This document shows positions 8,802 through 17,834 of a stretch of 64,000 nt of DNA, in pieces. Source of the stretch: Bacteroidota bacterium (GTDB lineage: Bacteria; Bacteroidota; Bacteroidia; Flavobacteriales_F; PHOS-HE28); NCBI GenBank assembly GCA_014584605.1, contig JACTMO010000083.1, forward strand, positions 49,347 through 113,346, given 5' to 3'. The stretch's first letter is position 1. Each line of letters starts with the position of its first letter. The notes under the pieces were generated by a model. That model saw only the letters and a list, made by a program, of their open reading frames with translations, was not told the DNA's origin and did no database searches. Both the position numbers and the translations under genes were made by a program.

Positions 8802-9571
8802 ACACGAACCTGCTGCTCCCCCCGGTGGTGAAGAACCTGCTCATCATCAACGGGCTCTTCTTCCTGGCCAAGCTCAACTTCCCCGATGATGAACTGGGGC
8901 GCAACGCCCTGGACGCCACCCTGGGCATGTACTACGTGGGATCTCCCCTCTTCCGGCCCTGGCAGGTGATCTCGCACCTGTTCATGCACGGCGATGTGGG
9001 GCACCTGTTCACCAACATGTTCGGCCTGTTCATGTTCGGCGGCCCGGTGGAGCGCTACCTGGGCTCCAAGCGCTTTTTGGTGTACTACCTGGCGTGCGGA
9101 CTGGGGGCGGCGGCGCTCCACACAGGGGTGAACGCCTACGAGGTGCAACGCGATGAGGCCGTGCTCGCCGCCTATGGCGTGGACGTCCAGGAAGTGCGCG
9201 ATGCGGTGGCGGCGCCCACGCTGACCGAGGCCGACCAGGTCTTGAATAACGTGCTGACCACCTACGGGGCACCCCAGGAAGCCGTGGTGCAGGTGTTCCG
9301 CGACCACCTGGGCACCATCATCGGTGCCTCGGGTGCCGTGTTCGGCATCCTGCTCGCCTTCGGCATGCTCTTCCCCGAGCAGGAGATCTTCCTGCTGCTG
9401 CTGCCGATCCCCATCAAGGCCAAATACTTCGTGGTGATCTACGGACTGGTGGAGCTGTTCATGGGCCTCAAGCAGAGCCCCGGCGACAACGTGGCGCACT
9501 TCGCCCACCTGGGAGGCATGCTCTTCGGGTTCATCCTGCTGCGCCGCTGGCGGCGACAGCGGTTGATCTGA
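8798..9571 (+). CDS. Rhomboid family intramembrane serine protease (first of two)
   Basis: A 257-residue polytopic membrane protein. The rhomboid signature is present: HLFMHGDVGHLFTNMFGLFM in TM2, the catalytic serine in GASGAVFG and the catalytic histidine in HFAHLGG. A soluble insertion of about 75 residues (after the Y-L-A-C-G-L helix, rich in V, E and A) separates the early and late helices. Rhomboids cleave single-pass substrates within the membrane; none can be named here. It is coupled to mutL by an ATGA overlap, and a second rhomboid follows 100 nt later. Confidence 0.92.
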   Translation: MNTNLLLPPVVKNLLIINGLFFLAKLNFPDDELGRNALDATLGMYYVGSPLFRPWQVISHLFMHGDVGHLFTNMFGLFMFGGPVERYLGSKRFLVYYLACGLGAAALHTGVNAYEVQRDEAVLAAYGVDVQEVRDAVAAPTLTEADQVLNNVLTTYGAPQEAVVQVFRDHLGTIIGASGAVFGILLAFGMLFPEQEIFLLLLPIPIKAKYFVVIYGLVELFMGLKQSPGDNVAHFAHLGGMLFGFILLRRWRRQRLI

Positions 9572-9671
9572 CCGGCATCCGGCATCCGTTGGGGCGGCCC
9601 ATGGAATACCTTTCCATCGGTGACCGAAGGGTCCGAACTTTGCAGTTGGAACAACACATTCTTAGGCCGCG

Positions 9672-10562
9672 ATGGGCATCCGTGATGATGTGAGCATGCA
9701 ATGGCGCACCGGTGGTGCCACCGTTCGGCTCATCCTCATCAACCTCGGGGTCTTCCTGCTCTACCATGCGGTGGGGCTGCTGCTCTTTCTTTTCGGCATC
9801 CAGGAGCCGGACCTGCTGCAATGGGTGATGGCCACCAGCCACCTGCCCACGCTGGTGCTTCGGCCATGGACGGTGCTGACCTACATGTTCACGCACGAAG
9901 CGCTTTTCCACATCCTCTTCAACCTGCTGATGCTCTGGTTCAGCGGGCGGCTGTTCGAGGACCTGCTGGGGGCCCGGCGGCTGGTGGGCAACTACCTGCT
10001 GGGCGGGCTCTTCGGGCTGGCGCTGTATGTGGCCGCATACAACCTGGTCCCGCCCTTCCAGCGCTATGCGGCGGGCAGCACCATCCTGGGGGCCTCGGCG
10101 GCCGTGATGGGGGTGTTCATCGGCATCGCCGCCTACCGGCCGGACATGGTGATGCACCTGCTGCTGCTGGGCCCGGTGCGCCTGAAGTGGATCGCGCTCA
10201 TCTACATCGCCATCGACCTGATCAGCATCCGGCAGGGCAGCAACAGCGGCGGGCACATCGCACACCTGGGCGGAGCGCTGCTGGGCTACCTCACCGCCGT
10301 GCAGCTCCGGCGCGGGCGCGACATGTCCGTGGCCTTCATCGGCCTGTTCGAGGGTGCGTGGGACCTGCTGAGCGGACGAAGGGCCCGCAGGTTGAAGGTG
10401 GCCCATCGCGGTCGTGTGGCGGTGATGGCCGACGAGGTGCCCGCCCACAAACGCGACAAGCAGGCCCGGGTGGACGCCATCCTGGACAAGATCAGCCGCA
10501 GCGGCTACGACAGCCTCAGCAAGGAGGAAAAGGACTTCCTGTTCAAAGCCAGCCATGACTGA
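9672..10562 (+). CDS. Rhomboid family intramembrane serine protease with C-terminal extension (second of two)
   Basis: A 296-residue membrane protein with catalytic serine in GASAAVMG and histidine in HIAHLGG. Six helices span about residues 15-215. After them comes a charged cytoplasmic tail of about 75 residues ending in K-I-S-R-S-G-Y-D-S-L-S-K-E-E-K-D-F, a segment common in Bacteroidota rhomboids of this type. Upstream at 9632-9640 a GAACTTTG box resembles the -7 element with one mismatch. The end overlaps the next gene by 8 nt. It is a paralog rather than a copy of the preceding gene: outside the motifs the two differ widely. Confidence 0.92.
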   Translation: MGIRDDVSMQWRTGGATVRLILINLGVFLLYHAVGLLLFLFGIQEPDLLQWVMATSHLPTLVLRPWTVLTYMFTHEALFHILFNLLMLWFSGRLFEDLLGARRLVGNYLLGGLFGLALYVAAYNLVPPFQRYAAGSTILGASAAVMGVFIGIAAYRPDMVMHLLLLGPVRLKWIALIYIAIDLISIRQGSNSGGHIAHLGGALLGYLTAVQLRRGRDMSVAFIGLFEGAWDLLSGRRARRLKVAHRGRVAVMADEVPAHKRDKQARVDAILDKISRSGYDSLSKEEKDFLFKASHD

Positions 10563-11688
10563 GGCTCCGCGCCGCTCACGGCCCGGTTTCTGGCAACGCC
10601 CCTTCTGGTGGGCCAACCTGCTGGCGGTGCTGCTGCTCCTGCTGGCCTACCTGTCCGTGCGCGTGCCGCCTGAACGGGCATGGCCGCTGGCCTTCCTGGG
10701 CATGGCCTATCCCTTCATGCTCCCCGTGCATCTGTTCTTCCTGATCTGGTGGGCCCTCTTCCGGCCCAAGCGGATGCTCGTAAGCCTGGCGGCCGTGGCC
10801 CTGGGGGCCGGGCACCTCGGCGACCACGTGCAACTCTTCGGCCGTACGCGGGCGCCGGCGGACGCCGTGGGACCACACCTGAAGGTGATGTCCTACAACG
10901 TGCGGCTGTTCGACCTCTACAACTGGAGCGGCAACACCCGCACGCGCAACGAGATCCTGGACCTCATCGCCTTCGAAGGGGCGGACATTCTCTGCCTCCA
11001 GGAGTTCTTCCTCGCCGAGGACCAACGGTTCTTCAACACCAAGGACACGCTGCTGCGCCACTTGGGCTACAAGAGCTGCCACGACAGCTATACGGCGCAT
11101 ACGCGTCGCGGCCACCATTTCGGCATCGCCACCTTCAGCACCCTGCCCATTGTTGGCAAGGGCACCCTGGAATTCCCCGACGACCTCAACAACCTGTGCA
11201 TCTGGACGGACCTGATGTTGGGGGGCGACACCGTGCGGGTGTACAACGCCCATCTGGCCAGCGTGCGGTTCGGGGACACCGAGTACAGGTTCATGGAGGA
11301 GCTGGACCGCCGTGCGGACACCGACAGCCTGCGCAGCGGCGGATCGCGCATCGCGGGGCTGCTGCGCAACGCCTTCCTGCGGCGCGCCCGGGAGGCACGC
11401 ATGATCACCACCCACATGGCCGGCAGTCCGCATCCGGTGCTGTATTGCGGCGACCTGAACGATACCCCGATGAGCTACGGCTACGGCCTGCTCACCCAGC
11501 AGCTCACCGACGCGTTCGTGGAGAGCGGGCGGGGCACGGGGTCCACCTACATCGGGGTGTTCCCCAGCTTCCGCATCGACCACATCATGCACGGGCCCGG
11601 GTTCACCACGTGGAACTTCCGCACCCTTCCCGAGGAGCTCAGCGACCATCGCGCCATCGTTTGCGAGGTGGCGCGGCGCGCGTCCTGA
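10555..11688 (+). CDS. Membrane-anchored endonuclease/exonuclease/phosphatase (EEP) family protein
   Basis: A 377-residue protein with two to three N-terminal hydrophobic helices (residues about 15-90) followed by an EEP fold. Recognisable motifs are VMSYNVRLFDLYNW, the metal-binding glutamate in CLQEFF, the central Y-N-A-H-L-A-S-V, the G-D-L-N-D-T-P segment and the C-terminal F-R-I-D-H-I-M with S-D-H-R-A-I-V. EEP enzymes hydrolyse phosphodiesters or phosphomonoesters of nucleic acids, lipids or inositol phosphates. In Bacteroidota this membrane-anchored form regularly follows rhomboid genes; the substrate is unknown. The start overlaps the rhomboid stop by 8 nt, so the two are co-expressed. 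Confidence 0.85.
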   Translation: MTEAPRRSRPGFWQRPFWWANLLAVLLLLLAYLSVRVPPERAWPLAFLGMAYPFMLPVHLFFLIWWALFRPKRMLVSLAAVALGAGHLGDHVQLFGRTRAPADAVGPHLKVMSYNVRLFDLYNWSGNTRTRNEILDLIAFEGADILCLQEFFLAEDQRFFNTKDTLLRHLGYKSCHDSYTAHTRRGHHFGIATFSTLPIVGKGTLEFPDDLNNLCIWTDLMLGGDTVRVYNAHLASVRFGDTEYRFMEELDRRADTDSLRSGGSRIAGLLRNAFLRRAREARMITTHMAGSPHPVLYCGDLNDTPMSYGYGLLTQQLTDAFVESGRGTGSTYIGVFPSFRIDHIMHGPGFTTWNFRTLPEELSDHRAIVCEVARRAS

Positions 11689-11706
11689 AGCCTGTCCGCG
11701 TGCGGG

Positions 11707-12576
11707 TCAGCGGCCTTCCACGGCCACAGGTGCAAGGCTGTAGCCCAGGACCCGCAGGCGCTCGAGCACACCGCCTTCCCCCGGCAGGTGGGCGGCGCCC
11801 ACGGCGAAGAAGCAACTGCATCCCTCGCTCAATCGCGCCGCCATCCGTTCGGCCATCCGTTCGTTGCGCCGGGCCAGCAGCGCCGCATCCATGGAGCTGG
11901 GCATTCCGCCCTCGCGCACCACGGCGAGCAGGGCCTCCATGTCCTGCCTCGCATACGCCTCCATCATGCGCTCCATCTCACCCCGGTACAGGTCCTTGCG
12001 CACCATTTCCAGCAGCATGGCGGCCTGGTCCTTCAACGGGATGGCATCGATGGCCTCCAGCTGCTCGGCGAAGGTCTCCAGGCCGCTCACCGGTTTGCCG
12101 GCGGCACGCGCCCGCAGTTGCAGAGCTTCGTCCAGTACACGGGCGCTGTCCTTCCCCATCATCGTCTCGGTGAGCAGGGCCATCGACCAGAACGGCTTCA
12201 TGCGGTCGCTGGCGAGGGCCATGATGCCGAGGTGTTCCTTGAGGGCGGTGCGCACCCGCTCCAGGTCCCTGGCCCGGTACAGGTCCGCCAGTGTACCGCC
12301 GTCGGGCATCTGCATGGCCCCCAGCATGGCCAGTCCGCCTTGTGCCAGCGCCTGGTCGTCCAACTCCCCCACCAGCTCGGCGCAGGCGTCCACGGCGCTC
12401 CACACGCTGTCGTTCCCCTGGTAGGCACGCGCATCGCGGCTGTGCATGGTGCCCAGCACATAGGCGGGGCCTGTGACCTCGGGACCGGTGATGCGCCAGA
12501 GCACACTCCGGGGCAACGCCTGGCCCCGGGCCGTTACGGCGGCTCCCAGAAGGAGCGCGAGCAGGAAGAGGCGCAT
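11707..12576 (-). CDS. TraB/GumN family protein, exported
   Basis: A 289-residue protein with a signal peptide (MRLFLLALLLGAAVTARGQA). The TraB/GumN fold is shown by Y-V-L-G-T-M-H-S-R-D near the start, a central R-N-E-R-M-A-E-R-M and the C-terminal F-F-A-V-G-A-A-H-L-P-G-E-G-G-V-L. The paired G-x-x-H motifs are proposed to form a metalloprotease-like active site in the Tiki/TraB superfamily; activity is unproven for most bacterial members. It runs convergently to the EEP gene with 18 nt between stops. The start is supported by TACCTTGG 5 nt upstream. Confidence 0.85.
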   Translation of the reverse strand: MRLFLLALLLGAAVTARGQALPRSVLWRITGPEVTGPAYVLGTMHSRDARAYQGNDSVWSAVDACAELVGELDDQALAQGGLAMLGAMQMPDGGTLADLYRARDLERVRTALKEHLGIMALASDRMKPFWSMALLTETMMGKDSARVLDEALQLRARAAGKPVSGLETFAEQLEAIDAIPLKDQAAMLLEMVRKDLYRGEMERMMEAYARQDMEALLAVVREGGMPSSMDAALLARRNERMAERMAARLSEGCSCFFAVGAAHLPGEGGVLERLRVLGYSLAPVAVEGR

Positions 12577-12581
12577 GGGCG

Positions 12582-12589
12582 CCAAGGTA
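12582..12589 (-). promoter_or_regulatory. -7 promoter element TACCTTGG for the GumN-family gene
   Basis: One mismatch to TAnnTTTG; 5 nt before the ATG at 12576, predicting an essentially leaderless mRNA. Confidence 0.45.
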
Positions 12590-12599
12590 GGCCCTGCGG

Positions 12600-12713
12600 T
12601 CAGAGGTAGAGGAAGGCCAGCAGGAAGGAGGCGATGGAGAGGATGGCGCAGAGCGCGCCACCGGTGAGGATCAGCTGGCTGCGGTTGCCGGAGGGAGCGC
12701 GAAGGGTGCCCAT
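12600..12713 (-). CDS. Possible small single-pass membrane protein (37 residues)
   Basis: A short open frame whose product would have a polar N-terminus (MGTLRAPSGNRSQ) and one hydrophobic helix of about 20 residues (L-I-L-T-G-G-A-L-C-A-I-L-S-I-A-S-F-L-L-A-F-L-Y-L). It lies just upstream of the GumN-family gene on the same strand. The N-terminal N-R-S-Q preceding a helix looks like small Bacteroidota membrane proteins, but no family can be named and no good promoter is seen. It may be non-coding. Confidence 0.35.
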   Translation of the reverse strand: MGTLRAPSGNRSQLILTGGALCAILSIASFLLAFLYL

Positions 12714-12901
12714 GAAGGTCGGATACGGGACGAAGACGGCGCGATCGAAAGAGGGTTGCCACGGCCCCCCGCCCCCGGTGTCGTGAAGGCCGGAACATCG
12801 CGGGGCGGGCGGTGTCGTGTGCCTCTCCGCCCGACGGCCTGCGGCGGGCACGTACCTTCGCAGCCCGCCACGGGGGCCTGTACCCCGCGCGCACGGGCCT
12901 G

Positions 12902-14290
12902 ATGAGCTCCCCCCGCACCGTTGCCTTCCACACCCTGGGCTGCAAGCTCAACTTCGCCGAGACCAGCACGCTGGCGCGCAGCATGGAGGAGGCGGGCTAT
13001 GCCCTGGTGCGGCCCGAGGGTCGGCCGGACGTGTTCGTGCTGAACACCTGTAGCGTTACCGAGAACGCCGACCGGGAATGCCGGCAGTGGGTGCGCCGCT
13101 TCCAGCGGAACGACCCGGATGCCTTTGTGGTGGTGGTGGGCTGCTATGCCCAGCTGAAGCCGGAGGAGATCGCGGCGATCCCGGGTGTGGACCTGGTGCT
13201 GGGCGCCAATGAGAAGTTCGACCTCGCGGCCCACATCGCCGCCTCGGGCGGCAAGGGACCGGCGGGGCGGGCGCTGCACGGACCGGTCAAGGACCTGCGC
13301 CGCTTCGTTCCCTCGTGGAACGACCCGGCAGGCCCCGCCGTGGGCGGTCGCACGCGCAGCTTCCTGAAGGTCCAGGACGGCTGCGACTACTTCTGCAGCT
13401 TCTGCACCATCCCCCTGGCCCGGGGGCGCAGCCGTAGTGGCACCATCGCGCAGACCGTGGCCCTGGCGGAACGGATCGCCGCCACGGGGGTGAAGGAGAT
13501 CGTGCTCACGGGGGTGAACACCGGCGATTTCGGCCGCCAGCATGGAGAGGACCTGCTGGGGTTGATCGAGGCGCTGGACCGGGTGGAAGGCATCGAACGC
13601 TTCCGGATCAGCAGCATCGAACCCAACCTGTGCCACGACGGCATCCTGGAGCACGTGGCCCGCAGCCGGCGGTTCGTGTCGCACTTCCACATGCCCCTGC
13701 AGAGCGGCAGCGACCACCTGCTGCGCCGCATGCGGCGCCGCTATGACACCGCCCTCTACACCAAACGGGTGCAACGGATCCGGGCCCTGATGCCCGACGC
13801 CTGCATCGGTGCGGACGTGATCACCGGCACGCCGGGCGAGACCGAGGAGGAGTTCCTGCGGACCCACGCTTTCCTGCGCGAACTGGCCGTGGACCACCTG
13901 CACGTGTTCACCTACAGCGAGCGGGCCAATACCACTGCCGTGCGCCCGGGTGCCGCCGACGGCGACGAGCGCGTGCCCATGGAGCTGCGCCGTGCGCGCA
14001 CCAGGCAGCTGCGCGTGCTCAGCGACAAGCTCCACCGCACCTTTCTGGAGCGGCACCTGGGCACCGAGCGTCCCGTGCTGTTCGAGGCCGAGGAGTTGAA
14101 CGGCCGCATGCTGGGCACCACCGACAACTACATCCGGGTGTCCATGCCCTACGACCCGGCTCGCGTGAACACCGTGGTGCGGGTGCGGCTCGACCGGGTG
14201 GACGGGGACGGGCACGTGACGGGCGTGGTACCGAGCGCCCTGGGACGTACCGGAACGGCCCTGGAAGCGGGCCTGACAACCGTCCGCTGA
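12902..14290 (+). CDS. mtaB: tRNA t6A37 methylthiotransferase MtaB
   Basis: A 462-residue radical-SAM methylthiotransferase that converts t6A at position 37 of ANN-decoding tRNAs to ms2t6A. The N-terminal UPF0004 domain carries three cluster cysteines (T-L-G-C-K-L-N, N-T-C-S-V-T, V-V-G-C-Y-A-Q). The radical SAM cluster motif is C-D-Y-F-C-S-F-C (CxxxCxxC), and a TRAM-like domain closes the protein (about 385-445). The T-L-G-C-K-L-N-F-A-E-T start is the MtaB form, distinct from MiaB and RimO. A TACCTTCG box lies at 12853-12860. The ATG at 12902 fits the family N-terminus. lgt follows after 3 nt. Confidence 0.93.
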   Translation: MSSPRTVAFHTLGCKLNFAETSTLARSMEEAGYALVRPEGRPDVFVLNTCSVTENADRECRQWVRRFQRNDPDAFVVVVGCYAQLKPEEIAAIPGVDLVLGANEKFDLAAHIAASGGKGPAGRALHGPVKDLRRFVPSWNDPAGPAVGGRTRSFLKVQDGCDYFCSFCTIPLARGRSRSGTIAQTVALAERIAATGVKEIVLTGVNTGDFGRQHGEDLLGLIEALDRVEGIERFRISSIEPNLCHDGILEHVARSRRFVSHFHMPLQSGSDHLLRRMRRRYDTALYTKRVQRIRALMPDACIGADVITGTPGETEEEFLRTHAFLRELAVDHLHVFTYSERANTTAVRPGAADGDERVPMELRRARTRQLRVLSDKLHRTFLERHLGTERPVLFEAEELNGRMLGTTDNYIRVSMPYDPARVNTVVRVRLDRVDGDGHVTGVVPSALGRTGTALEAGLTTVR

Positions 14291-14293
14291 GCC

Positions 14294-15469
14294 ATGTATC
14301 CCACGCTCTACCACGCACTGCTGGACCTGACGGGGATCGACCTGCCGTTCCTGAAGTTCCTCAACAGCTTCGGCTTCTTCGTGGCGGTGGCCTTCGTGGT
14401 CGCCAACCGGCTGCTGACCGCCGAGCTGCGGCGCAAGGCCGCCACGGGGCTGCTGCGGCCCTCCACCCGCACGGTCACCATCGGCCTTCCGGCAAGCCCG
14501 GGCGAACTGGCCGTGCAGGCCTTGCTGGGCTTCGTTCTTGGCTGGAAGGGGCTGTATCTGGTGATGCACGGTGCGGAGGCCACGGCGGACACCAAGGCCT
14601 TTCTCTTCAGCGGAACGGGCAGCATCGTGGGCGGCGTTCTGGGGGCCCTCGTCCTGGCGGGCCTTGTATGGTGGGAGAAGCGCAAGCAGCGGCTTGACAA
14701 GCCCCGCTCGGAGACGGTCGTCATCGCACCGGCGGAGCACGCGGGCGCCATCACCATGACGGCGGCGTTGTGGGGCGTGATCGGGGCCAAGCTCTTCCAC
14801 TGGTTGGAAAACCCTGACGAGCTGGCGGCCCTGCTGCGGGCCCCCGGCGGGGCGGACCTCTTCACGGGGCTCACCATGTACGGCGGGCTCATCCTGGCCG
14901 GAGCGATGGTGATGCGCTACTTCCGTCGCCACGGCATGCCGATGCTGGCCGGTGCCGATGCCGCCGCACCGGGCGTGATGCTGGCCTATGCCATCGGCCG
15001 CATCGGTTGCCAGGTGAGCGGTGACGGCGACTGGGGCATTGTGAACACCACCGTGCTGGGACCGGGTCCCCGCTGGCTCTGGCAGTACGACTATCCCAAC
15101 AACGTCAACGGCATCGGCATCCCCATCACCGACGGTCGTCCCTGCTTCGAGGGCTATTGCACGGCGTTGCCGCAAACCGTGTTCCCCACCCCGCTGTACG
15201 AGACGCTTGTCTGCGCGCTGTTCTTCGGGGTGCTGTGGGCGCTGCGCGGCCGTCTGCGGCCGATGGGCGCCATCTTTTTCCTCTTCCTCCTGCTGAACGG
15301 CCTGGAACGCTTCTGGATCGAGAAGATCCGGGTGAACGTGCTGCTCTTCGGGGACACCACCCAGGCCGAGCTGATCGCCGTACTGCTGATGCTCGCGGGC
15401 GCCGCCGGGCTGTGGGTGGTGCATCGGGGAAGGAACACCGGAACACATGGACCTCAAGCAGCTCACTGA
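14294..15469 (+). CDS. lgt: Prolipoprotein diacylglyceryl transferase, divergent Bacteroidota type
   Basis: A 391-residue polytopic membrane protein expected to attach diacylglycerol from phosphatidylglycerol to the lipobox cysteine. The family core is present as G-L-T-M-Y-G-G-L-I, then A-Y-A-I-G-R-I-G-C-Q-V-S-G-D-G-D-W-G, then F-P-T-P-L-Y-E-T and G-L-E-R-F-W-I-E-K-I-R. Compared with E. coli Lgt as I recall it, the HGGL histidine is Tyr and the G-R-x-G-N asparagine is Cys, and the protein is about 100 residues longer, with an extra N-terminal region. Several lipoproteins encoded nearby would be its substrates. It overlaps the next gene by 23 nt. Confidence 0.82.
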   Translation: MYPTLYHALLDLTGIDLPFLKFLNSFGFFVAVAFVVANRLLTAELRRKAATGLLRPSTRTVTIGLPASPGELAVQALLGFVLGWKGLYLVMHGAEATADTKAFLFSGTGSIVGGVLGALVLAGLVWWEKRKQRLDKPRSETVVIAPAEHAGAITMTAALWGVIGAKLFHWLENPDELAALLRAPGGADLFTGLTMYGGLILAGAMVMRYFRRHGMPMLAGADAAAPGVMLAYAIGRIGCQVSGDGDWGIVNTTVLGPGPRWLWQYDYPNNVNGIGIPITDGRPCFEGYCTALPQTVFPTPLYETLVCALFFGVLWALRGRLRPMGAIFFLFLLLNGLERFWIEKIRVNVLLFGDTTQAELIAVLLMLAGAAGLWVVHRGRNTGTHGPQAAH

Positions 15470-16244
15470 ACAGGTGGCGGCGCTCAGCGCTGAAGTGGCC
15501 GCCTTCATCCGCGCCGAGGCCGGCAGCCTCACCGAGGCCGGCGTGGCCACCAAGAGCGCCAACAACCTGGTCACGCACGTGGACCACAAGGCCGAGGACC
15601 GGCTGGTGGAGGCCCTGGAGAAGCTGCTCCCCGGGGCGGGCTTCATCGCCGAGGAGGGCAGCGGCGAACAACGGGAGCGGTACAACTGGGTGATCGATCC
15701 GCTGGACGGCACGACCAACTTCGTGCACGGCGTGCCCTGCTACTGCATCAGCATCGCCCTGCTCGACGGCAGCGAGCCCCTGCTGGGCGTGGTGCACGAG
15801 GTGACGCGCGACGAGCGCTTCACGGCCTGGAAGGGTGGTGGCGCCTGGCTGAACGGGCGGCGGATCCGCGTGAGCGAGCGCACGCGGCTGGAGGAAAGCC
15901 TGCTGGCCACGGGATTCCCGTACGACGATTTCGGGTACGAGACCGAGTACATGGACCTGTTGCGCGAACTGATGCATCGCACGCGGGGCATCCGCAGGCT
16001 GGGCAGCGCAGCGGCGGACCTGGCCTACGTGGCCTGCGGACGCTTCGAGGCCTTTTATGAGTACGGGCTCAACAGCTGGGATGTGGCCGCCGGGGTGCTG
16101 CTGGTGCGCGAGGCGGGGGGCCGGGTGAGCGGGTTCCGGCCCAGCAAGGACCCGGTGTTCGACGAGGAGATCGTGGCCAGCAACAGTGCGGTCCACGCCG
16201 AGCTCCTGGAGGTGATCGAACGCAGCTGGCAGCGCCAGGATTAG
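15447..16244 (+). CDS. Inositol monophosphatase family protein (SuhB/CysQ-like)
   Basis: A 265-residue Mg-dependent, Li-sensitive-type phosphatase. Both metal-binding motifs are present: A-E-E-G-S-G for the first glutamate and W-V-I-D-P-L-D-G-T-T-N-F-V-H-G for the D-P-x-D-G-T/S core, with the C-terminal N-S-W-D-V-A-A-G-V-L-L-V-R-E-A-G-G. The family acts on inositol phosphates, 3'-phosphoadenosine-5'-phosphate or sugar phosphates; the exact substrate is not clear from sequence. Its start lies inside the 3' end of lgt, so the two are likely translated together. Its stop shares bases with the stop of the convergent symporter gene. Confidence 0.88.
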   Translation: MDLKQLTEQVAALSAEVAAFIRAEAGSLTEAGVATKSANNLVTHVDHKAEDRLVEALEKLLPGAGFIAEEGSGEQRERYNWVIDPLDGTTNFVHGVPCYCISIALLDGSEPLLGVVHEVTRDERFTAWKGGGAWLNGRRIRVSERTRLEESLLATGFPYDDFGYETEYMDLLRELMHRTRGIRRLGSAAADLAYVACGRFEAFYEYGLNSWDVAAGVLLVREAGGRVSGFRPSKDPVFDEEIVASNSAVHAELLEVIERSWQRQD

Positions 16245-17692
16245 CGGTCGGGGGTCGGGCGCCGGCTCAGGAGGGCCAGCCCCAGCATGGTGATCCCGGC
16301 CACCACCAGCAGCACCTCGAAGCCCATCTTGTAGCCGAACAGGAGCGTTTCGGAATGAGCGCGGATGAACCAGGTGATCACCGGGGCGGCCACGCACACC
16401 CACGGCACCCAGCGCTCCTGCGGCCGTGCCTTGAAGAGGATGCCGAAGGCGAAGAGCCCCAGCAACGGTCCGTAGGTGAAGCCTGCGATGTCGAAGAGCG
16501 TCTTGATCACCGTGGGGGTGGCCAGCCAGTGGAAGTAAAGAATGCACAACAGGAAGAGCGCGGCCATGCCCAGGTGGACGCGCTGCCGCACCTGCTTCTG
16601 CCGGGCCTCGCTCCACCCCCGGTCGCGGATGCCGATCAGGTCGATGCACGTGCTGGCCGTGAGCGCCGTGAGCGCCCCGTCGGCGCTGGGGAACAGCGCG
16701 CTGATGAGCCCGATGATGAACAGGATCCCCAGCCACGGCGGGAAGTGCTGCAGGGCCAGGGTGGGGAACACATCGTCGGAACGTTCGGGCACGGCCAGCC
16801 CGTTGCGCTGGATGTACAGGTAGAGCAGCGATCCCAGCAGCAGGAAGAGCAGGTTCACGCCCAGCAGCACCACGCTGAACACCCGCATGTTCTTCCGGGA
16901 GCCTTCCACCGTGGCCACGCTCAGGTTCTTCTGCATCATCTCCTGATCCAGCCCGGTCATGGCGATGGTGATGAAGATGCCCGCCAGCACCTGTTTCAGG
17001 AAGAAGCTGTCGCTGCGCCAGTCCAGGTCCAGCACACGCATGCCGCCACCGGCCCGCAGCTCGGTGAGCCAGCCCTCCATGCCCGGCTGCCGGATGATGT
17101 AGAGCACGGTGCCCACCAGTGCGCCCAGCATGAACAGGGTCTGCAGCGTGTCCGTCCACACGATGGTCTTCACCCCTCCCTTCAAGGTGTAGAGCACGAT
17201 CATCACCATCACCGCCAGGGCCGTCACCTCGAAGCTGATGCCCATGGCATCCAGCACGAAAAGGTGGATCACGTTGAGCACCACGAAGATCCGGATGGTG
17301 GCACCGGCCAGGCGGCTCAGGATGAAGAACGAGGCCCCGCTGCGGTAACTGTGCATCCCGAAGCGCTCGCGCAGGTAACCGTAGATGCTGGTGAGCCCCA
17401 TGCGGTAGTACAGCGGCAGCAGCACACCGGCCACCACCCAGTAACCGATGGCGAAGCCCAGCACCAGCTGGAGATAGGTCCAGGCCTTGGCCTGCACCCA
17501 GCCGGGCACACTGATGAAGGTGACGCCGCTGAGGCTGGTGCCGATCATGCCGAAGGCCACCACGTACCACAGGCTGCGGCGCTCGCCGGTGTAGAACGCA
17601 TGCTCACCGGCCCCCCGGCCGGTCCACCAGGCGATGCCCAGCAGCACCAGGAAGTAGGCCATCACCAGGGAAAGAAGCCATGCCGCGCTCAT
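16241..17692 (-). CDS. Sodium:solute symporter (SSS family)
   Basis: A 483-residue inner-membrane protein with about 13 hydrophobic segments. SSS-family features include the G-M-I-G-T-S-L-S-G-V-T-F-I-S-V-P-G-W stretch in early helices and the A-L-F-P-S-A-D-G-A-L-T-A-L-T segment that helps form the sodium site. Members import sugars, amino acids, carboxylates or sialic acid with sodium; the substrate here is not determined. The start ATG (17692) gives a helix-first N-terminus (MSAAWLLSLVMAYFLVLLGI). The gene stands alone between a convergent phosphatase and a divergent T9SS cargo gene. Confidence 0.9.
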   Translation of the reverse strand: MSAAWLLSLVMAYFLVLLGIAWWTGRGAGEHAFYTGERRSLWYVVAFGMIGTSLSGVTFISVPGWVQAKAWTYLQLVLGFAIGYWVVAGVLLPLYYRMGLTSIYGYLRERFGMHSYRSGASFFILSRLAGATIRIFVVLNVIHLFVLDAMGISFEVTALAVMVMIVLYTLKGGVKTIVWTDTLQTLFMLGALVGTVLYIIRQPGMEGWLTELRAGGGMRVLDLDWRSDSFFLKQVLAGIFITIAMTGLDQEMMQKNLSVATVEGSRKNMRVFSVVLLGVNLLFLLLGSLLYLYIQRNGLAVPERSDDVFPTLALQHFPPWLGILFIIGLISALFPSADGALTALTASTCIDLIGIRDRGWSEARQKQVRQRVHLGMAALFLLCILYFHWLATPTVIKTLFDIAGFTYGPLLGLFAFGILFKARPQERWVPWVCVAAPVITWFIRAHSETLLFGYKMGFEVLLVVAGITMLGLALLSRRPTPDR

Positions 17693-17834
17693 GCCGCGAA
17701 GCAAGGGCCTGCGGCCCCGGGTCCGCCGGAAGGCCGCCTCCAGTTGTCCCCGCCCTCCTGTTGGCAGGCGCGCAGGGTTGCGGGCGCAACAAGCCGGGCG
17801 AAGGCGTACCTTACCGGCAACAATACCCGCACAC

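Noticed and set aside
12671..15718. Minus-strand frame of over 1000 codons opposite mtaB and lgt
   Set aside because: Low-complexity product and full overlap with two well-identified genes; an artefact of high GC content.
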